From assembly GCF_001553645.1 (NCBI RefSeq), contig NZ_CP014231.1, positions 2,046,001-2,110,000 of the forward strand: DNA of 64,000 nt, given 5' to 3'. Both the position numbers and the translations under genes were made by a program. Within the stretch, counting starts at the first letter, position 1; the number at the start of each line of letters is the position of its first letter. Below the pieces are notes generated by a model, which saw only the letters and a program-made list of their open reading frames with translations, searched no databases and was not told where the DNA came from. The stretch is from Leptotrichia sp. oral taxon 847 (lineage in GTDB: Bacteria > Fusobacteriota > Fusobacteriia > Fusobacteriales > Leptotrichiaceae). Of the stretch, positions 59,514 through 64,000 are shown one piece after another.

Positions 59514-61898
59514 ATGTCAAATAAACCATATATAGCAACGAGAGAATTGGTTATATTTCCAGAAACTGTAACACCTATTTTTATTGGTAGGCAGGCTAGC
59601 TTAAAAAGTTTAGACGAAGCGATAAACAATTTTGACGGGAAATTAATTCTTTCGATGCAAAAAGATACGGAGATGGAAGAGCCAAGATTACCTAAAGATG
59701 TATATACGACAGGTGTTTTAGTAAAAATAATTCAATCTGTAAAAATGCCAAATGGAAATACAAAAATCTTAGTTGAATCAAAATCAAAAGTTATCATAAA
59801 TAAATTTGAAAAACAGGACGATGTTATTTTTGGAGAATATGAAAAGTTATTTTTACGTCCTATTTCTGAAAGTAAATCACAGGCATTGAGAAAAAAAGTT
59901 TTGGAAAAATTTTCAGAATATGCGAAAAAAACGCAGAAAATTTTGCCTGATATCGTGCAAAATATAAATGAAATTGAAGATGTGGAAAAAGTTTTTAATC
60001 TGATTTGTACACATTTGCCAATAAAGGCCACTATAAAACAAGAAATTTTAGAAATCACAGACATTGAAAAATGTGCATTAAAAATTTTGGAAGTGTTAAG
60101 TGTTGAAATAGAGGTATTCGATCTTGACATGAATATTGAAAGCCGTGTAAAAGATCAGATGGCAGATTTACAAAAAAACTATTATTTGCGTGAAAAAATT
60201 AAAGTGATAAAGGATGAGTTGGGCGAAGAAATTGATAACGAAGAAGATGCACAAGAATTGGACGGAAGAATTAAAAGCTCTAAAATTCCGAAAGATTTGA
60301 AAGAAAAACTTTTAAAAGAAGTGTCAAGACTTAAAAAAATGCCTGATTTTTCTTCGGAAGCTTCGGTTATAAGAAGTTATGTTGAAACAGTTTTAGATTT
60401 ACCTTGGAGTAAGTCGACTAAAGATGAAATTGACATTGAAAAAGCGAAAGAAATACTGGATGAGGATCATTACGGTTTAGAAGAAGTCAAAGAAAGAATT
60501 TTGGAATTTTTGGCTGTTAAAAAATTAAACAATACACTGAAAGGTTCGATTATTTGTCTTGTGGGACCTCCAGGTGTAGGAAAAACTTCACTTGCACATT
60601 CAGTTGCTCGTGCAATGAATAGAAAATTTACGAGAATTTCACTTGGAGGAGTCAGAGATGAAGCTGAAATTCGTGGACATAGAAGAACCTACGTGGGAGC
60701 TATGCCAGGAAGAATTGTAAATTCGTTAAAACAGGTTGGGGTAAACAATCCAGTTATGCTATTTGACGAAATTGACAAAATGGCGTCTGACTTTAGAGGA
60801 GATCCAGCGTCTGCTATGCTTGAGGTGCTAGATCCTGCACAAAATAACAATTTTGAAGACCACTACATAGATCACGTTTTTGATTTGTCCAAAGTATTTT
60901 TTATCTGTACAGCAAATGATTTGGGTGGAATTCCAGGGCCGTTAAGAGACAGAATGGAAATAATTTTTATCGAATCGTATACAGAATTTGAAAAATTAAA
61001 TATTGCAAAAAAATATTTAATTCCACAAACTCAAGAAGAAAATGGATTAAAAGATTATAAAATTCCATTTTCAGATGCATCAATCCTAAAAATTATAAAC
61101 GAATATACGAGAGAGGCTGGAGTTAGAAATTTAAGAAGAGAAATAGGAAAATTATTTAGAAAAATGGCCAAAGAAGCAGTGCTTTCAAAGTCTAAAAAGT
61201 TGTCAGTTACGGAAACAAAAATTAAGAAATATTTGGGAAATGCCAAATTTAGACCTGACAAAATTAGAAAAGATGAAGGAAAAGTTGGAGTTGTTAATGG
61301 ACTTGCATGGACAGCTGTCGGAGGAACTACATTAGAAGTTCAGGCTGTTAAAATGGAAGGAAAAGGAAGATTGCAGCTTACTGGAAAATTGGGAGACGTG
61401 ATGAAAGAATCCGCACAAGTTGCTTATTCTTACGTCAGATATATAAAGGATAAATTAGGAATAAAAGAAAATTTCCATGAAAAGTATGACGTTCATTTAC
61501 ATTTTCCTGAAGGAGCCGTACCAAAAGATGGGCCTTCTGCCGGAATTACAATAACTACAGCGATAATTTCTGTCTTGACAAATAAAGAAGTGAGACAAGA
61601 TGTGGCAATGACTGGAGAAATCACAATTACAGGAGAAGTTTTAGCGGTTGGTGGAATTAAGGAAAAAGTCATAGGAGCGCACAGAGTTGGAATAAGAGAA
61701 GTTGTGCTACCTTTTGACAACAAAATCGATACAGAAGAATTACCAAAGGAAATATCGAGCCAAATGAAGTTTTATTTTGCTAAAACTTACGACGATGTAA
61801 AAAAAATAGTTTTTAAAGATGAAAAAAAAGCGAAAAAAGCTGTAACAAAAAAAGTAGCGAAAAAAGTTTCTGAAAAAAAAGAAAATAAAGTAATATAA
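59514..61898 (+). CDS. lon: ATP-dependent protease Lon
   Basis: 794 aa, typical LonA. The N-terminal substrate-binding domain starts YIATRELVIFPETVTPIFIGR. The AAA+ module has GPPGVGKTSLAHS and MLFDEIDKMASDFRGDPASAMLEVLDP. The protease domain carries the catalytic dyad S675 (PKDGPSAGITITTA) and K716 (VGGIKEKVIGA). A Lys-rich tail of ~20 residues ends the protein. GAAAGGGGAAAGG is the ribosome binding site, 28 nt after clpX, so it is probably in the same operon. A terminator follows. Confidence 0.98.
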   Translation: MSNKPYIATRELVIFPETVTPIFIGRQASLKSLDEAINNFDGKLILSMQKDTEMEEPRLPKDVYTTGVLVKIIQSVKMPNGNTKILVESKSKVIINKFEKQDDVIFGEYEKLFLRPISESKSQALRKKVLEKFSEYAKKTQKILPDIVQNINEIEDVEKVFNLICTHLPIKATIKQEILEITDIEKCALKILEVLSVEIEVFDLDMNIESRVKDQMADLQKNYYLREKIKVIKDELGEEIDNEEDAQELDGRIKSSKIPKDLKEKLLKEVSRLKKMPDFSSEASVIRSYVETVLDLPWSKSTKDEIDIEKAKEILDEDHYGLEEVKERILEFLAVKKLNNTLKGSIICLVGPPGVGKTSLAHSVARAMNRKFTRISLGGVRDEAEIRGHRRTYVGAMPGRIVNSLKQVGVNNPVMLFDEIDKMASDFRGDPASAMLEVLDPAQNNNFEDHYIDHVFDLSKVFFICTANDLGGIPGPLRDRMEIIFIESYTEFEKLNIAKKYLIPQTQEENGLKDYKIPFSDASILKIINEYTREAGVRNLRREIGKLFRKMAKEAVLSKSKKLSVTETKIKKYLGNAKFRPDKIRKDEGKVGVVNGLAWTAVGGTTLEVQAVKMEGKGRLQLTGKLGDVMKESAQVAYSYVRYIKDKLGIKENFHEKYDVHLHFPEGAVPKDGPSAGITITTAIISVLTNKEVRQDVAMTGEITITGEVLAVGGIKEKVIGAHRVGIREVVLPFDNKIDTEELPKEISSQMKFYFAKTYDDVKKIVFKDEKKAKKAVTKKVAKKVSEKKENKVI

Positions 61899-61902
61899 TA
61901 AA

Positions 61903-61935
61903 AAGTCAGATGTTTTGTGCATCTGATTTTTTTTT
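61903..61935 (+). terminator. terminator of lon
   Basis: AAGTCAGATG and CATCTGATTT (one G-U pair) with loop TTTTGTG, then a long T-run. Confidence 0.8.
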
Positions 61936-61985
61936 GTATAAGAAATATTTAAGAACATTTAAAAATTTGTGTAAACATATATACA

Positions 61986-62008
61986 AATATAGCGTTTTTT
62001 ACTGTATT
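61986..62008 (+). repeat. small imperfect palindrome (copy 2)
   Basis: AATATAG and CTGTATT flank CGTTTTTTA, matching the block at 14183-14206 with the same surrounding TTTATATA/AAAGTTT pattern. One arm base differs and would still pair as G-U in RNA. Confidence 0.4.
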
Positions 62009-62050
62009 TATATAAAAAAGTTTATATATCCTAATGTTCCTTTTGATTTT

Positions 62051-62488
62051 CTAGTTTTTGTTTGACTTATAAATACCTTCTGCGCGCCTTCTAGTCGCAG
62101 TTTTAGAATACCAAGTATCTTCTAAAATAAGTGAATCTCTAAAAGGAGTTTTTAAAACTTGTTGTTTCATATGATTTAAAAACATACATCTGGAAGAATG
62201 ATGATTATCTAGCGTAACACAGGAAGCAAAGTGTATAGCCACTTCTTCAGGCGTGATCTTCCCTTCTTTTTTTATACATTTATTTACATTTGACAAAAGG
62301 GAATTTACTCCTTTTCCATTACATCCTCCACATTGAAACATAAGAAGCCTTATGTTTTGTTCCATCGGATATTTTGAAAATCCCCCGCTTCTCTCGTAAA
62401 ATGATTGACTGCAATGATACCCGCTACAGCGTCTTTTTGCAATTTCACATTGAATTATTATAACTAATTTAATTTTTGATAAATCCAT
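62051..62488 (-). CDS. CGGC-domain protein (putative metal- or cofactor-binding)
   Basis: 145 aa. A cysteine-rich N-terminal half has C14, C21, C26 and the family motif CGGC at 53-56 in MFQCGGCNGKG. Another Cys lies in FASCVTLDN, and one in SSRCMFLNHMK. This matches the CGGC domain of unknown function found in anaerobes, whose cysteines may hold a metal centre. GAGGTGATG precedes the ATG. It is monocistronic on the minus strand between lon and the SIMPL gene. Confidence 0.85.
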   Translation of the reverse strand: MDLSKIKLVIIIQCEIAKRRCSGYHCSQSFYERSGGFSKYPMEQNIRLLMFQCGGCNGKGVNSLLSNVNKCIKKEGKITPEEVAIHFASCVTLDNHHSSRCMFLNHMKQQVLKTPFRDSLILEDTWYSKTATRRRAEGIYKSNKN

Positions 62489-62691
62489 AACATCACCTCA
62501 AAATATATTTAAAATTTTTAAAACGTACTTAAATAAAGTTATTTAGTATAAAGTATCATAATTTTAGGGAAAAATCAATTCAATTAATTTTACTTGATAA
62601 AATAAGTAAATTGTAAAAATTAATTGACATTTTTTTTAAAATAAATTATAATTTAAGGAGCAAAAACTTCAATAACTAAGGAGTGAATAAA

Positions 62692-63411
62692 TTGAAAAAA
62701 GTACAATTTATAATAATTTCTACAATATTATCTTTTGGGTTGATTGTGTCGGCGGCGCTAATTGCAAATGCAATTGACAAGACAAATAAACTGGATAATA
62801 GAATTACAGTAAAAGGAGTTGCCGAAAAGAGAATTAAATCGGATAAAGCTCTTATTAAAATAATAATTTCAGATAAAGATGAAAATTTGGATAATTTAAA
62901 AAAAGAAATAGATGGGAAGGAAAAAGTTATAATTGAAAAATTAAAAAATTTAAAAATTAGTGAAAATGATTATAACATTGAAAACTTAAAAATTCAACCT
63001 AACTACGATAAGACGAAAGAAAAAACTTCTCAAAATGAAGAAGCTTCGATTTTGGCTAACAGGATTTTAGATTATGATGGACAGGAAATTATATCAATTG
63101 TAACTGGAGATATTGACAAAGTAAAGGGATTTTATGAAAATTTATTGGAGTTGAAATTGCAGATGGAAAATATTGAAATTACAAAACCAGAATATGTAAT
63201 TACAAACATTGAAAAATATAAAAAAGATTTGTTGATTGATGCAACAAAAAATGCAGAGTACAGAGCAATTCAAATGTTGAAGGTGAATGGCAATGAAATA
63301 AACGGACTAAAAAATATGACGCAAGGACAGTTTGAGCTATTAAAAGATAATGAAGACATCTTAAATAAAGATGATGAGCAGCAAAATCAAATTTATAAAA
63401 AATGCGTCTAG
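62692..63411 (+). CDS. SIMPL (DUF541) domain protein
   Basis: 239 aa from TTG 62692, 8 nt after AAGGAG; a GTG at 62683 overlaps that site. An N-terminal signal anchor (FIIISTILSFGLIVSAALIANA) precedes RITVKGVAEKRIKSDKALIKIIISDKDENLDNLKKEI, the SIMPL start. The rest includes NDYNIENLKIQPNYDKTKEK and NAEYRAIQMLKVNGNEINGLKNM. Family members are periplasmic and linked to stress or signalling, with no defined activity. The C-terminus is Gln/Asp/Lys-rich. Confidence 0.8.
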   Translation: MKKVQFIIISTILSFGLIVSAALIANAIDKTNKLDNRITVKGVAEKRIKSDKALIKIIISDKDENLDNLKKEIDGKEKVIIEKLKNLKISENDYNIENLKIQPNYDKTKEKTSQNEEASILANRILDYDGQEIISIVTGDIDKVKGFYENLLELKLQMENIEITKPEYVITNIEKYKKDLLIDATKNAEYRAIQMLKVNGNEINGLKNMTQGQFELLKDNEDILNKDDEQQNQIYKKCV

Positions 63412-63483
63412 TTGTAACAGCCACTTATTTTATAAGATATTAGTTAATTAAATAATAAATAAAATAAATCAGGAGGAAAATTA

Positions 63484-64000
63484 ATGAAACCAGCAGCAGA
63501 ATTAAGACAGGGAAGTACATACAGAAAGGACAACATACCATATTTAATACTAAAAGCTGAAAGACACCAATCCACTTCAGGAAAAAGACAAAGAGCGGCA
63601 GAAGTAAAATTTAAAACAAAAGAATTAATTTCTGGAAAAATTCAAGAAATTACAGTACTTGCTACCGAACTTATGGACGACATCATTTTAGATAGAAATC
63701 AAATGCAATTTTTGTACGAAAGCGATGGAGATTACAACTTTATGGATCAGGAAACTTTTGAGCAAATAGCATTAACAGCAGAAGATTTAGGAGATGCAGT
63801 AAATTTTTTAGAAGAAGAAATGATTATTCAAGTATTGATGTATGAAGGAAGACCGGTTGGTGTGGAACTACCTAATACGGTAATTAGGGAAATCACTTAC
63901 ACTGAGCCAGGATTAAAAGGAGATACGATCGGAAGAGCAACAAAACCTGCAACACTTGCAAATGGTTACAGTTTACAGGTCCCTTTATTTGTCGTAATTG
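63484..64000 (+). CDS. efp: elongation factor P (cut by the window end)
   Basis: 172 residues are visible of ~190. The KOW-like domain I is MKPAAELRQGSTYRKDNIPYLILKAE. The OB domains contain FLYESDGDYNFMDQETFEQIAL, VGVELPNTVIREITYTEPGLKGDT and ATKPATLANGYSLQVPLFV, which are EF-P signatures. The tip loop carries K34 in HQSTSGKRQRAAEV, two residues longer than the common PGKG loop. EF-P relieves ribosome stalling at polyproline. AGGAGG precedes the ATG. Confidence 0.95.
   Translation, partial: MKPAAELRQGSTYRKDNIPYLILKAERHQSTSGKRQRAAEVKFKTKELISGKIQEITVLATELMDDIILDRNQMQFLYESDGDYNFMDQETFEQIALTAEDLGDAVNFLEEEMIIQVLMYEGRPVGVELPNTVIREITYTEPGLKGDTIGRATKPATLANGYSLQVPLFVVI

Overview
The window looks like a chromosomal segment of a Leptotrichia-like member of the Fusobacteriota. 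It is very AT-rich (about 30% G+C by eye) with strong AGGAGG ribosome binding sites and TTGAnn-17-TATAAT promoters. It carries an alpha-glucoside PTS with a GH4 phospho-alpha-glucosidase, a giant type V autotransporter with the N-terminal domain seen in fusobacterial adhesins, an OmpA-like protein and a TolC/MacAB set, all of which fit a Gram-negative cell envelope. The genus is an inference from gene content, not from an rRNA gene.

Layout. 1-11.7 kb: FAD oxidoreductase and uridine kinase, then a maltodextrin/alpha-glucoside block (malQ, EEP-family hydrolase, PTS EIICB, GntR regulator, GH4 6-phospho-alpha-glucosidase, GH13 alpha-glucosidase, HAD phosphatase). Inside this block, at 8.89-9.20 kb, lies a compact candidate type I toxin-antitoxin locus. 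11.8-17 kb: a RelE/RelB-like pair, a polar amino acid ABC transporter, an OmpA-like protein and an AI-2E family membrane protein. 17-20 kb: a graveyard of polymorphic-toxin cassettes (a frameshifted ADP-ribosyltransferase toxin fragment, orphan immunity-type genes and an ankyrin protein). 20-29 kb: TolC/MacA/MacB export, HAD phosphatase, lipoprotein, DUF1269 protein and class I FBP aldolase. 29-35 kb: a second amino acid ABC transporter and metNIQ. 35-38.2 kb: DinJ/YafQ-type TA, an IS256-family element with a duplicated end, and an IS200-like element. 38.3-45.6 kb: a giant autotransporter gene, apparently split by a frameshift at a G tract, with an 18-T tract in its promoter region. 46-48.2 kb: M13 peptidase. 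48.4-55.7 kb: rimP-nusA-ylxR/L7Ae-infB-rbfA-recJ. 55.8-61.9 kb: tig, clpP, clpX, lon. 62-64 kb: CGGC protein, SIMPL protein and the start of efp.

The main non-coding theme is a highly structured dispersed repeat of about 275 bp: three long copies and at least five fragments, in both orientations, in intergenic gaps. The most notable candidates are (1) the type I TA locus, with a tandem sRNA complementary to the toxin leader; (2) a dnaX-type A-AAA-AAG site joining YlxR to an L7Ae domain that has no start codon of its own; (3) the layered phase-variation signals of the autotransporter; and (4) the composite hairpin repeat with compensatory stem changes. All calls come from reading the sequence; no database search was run.
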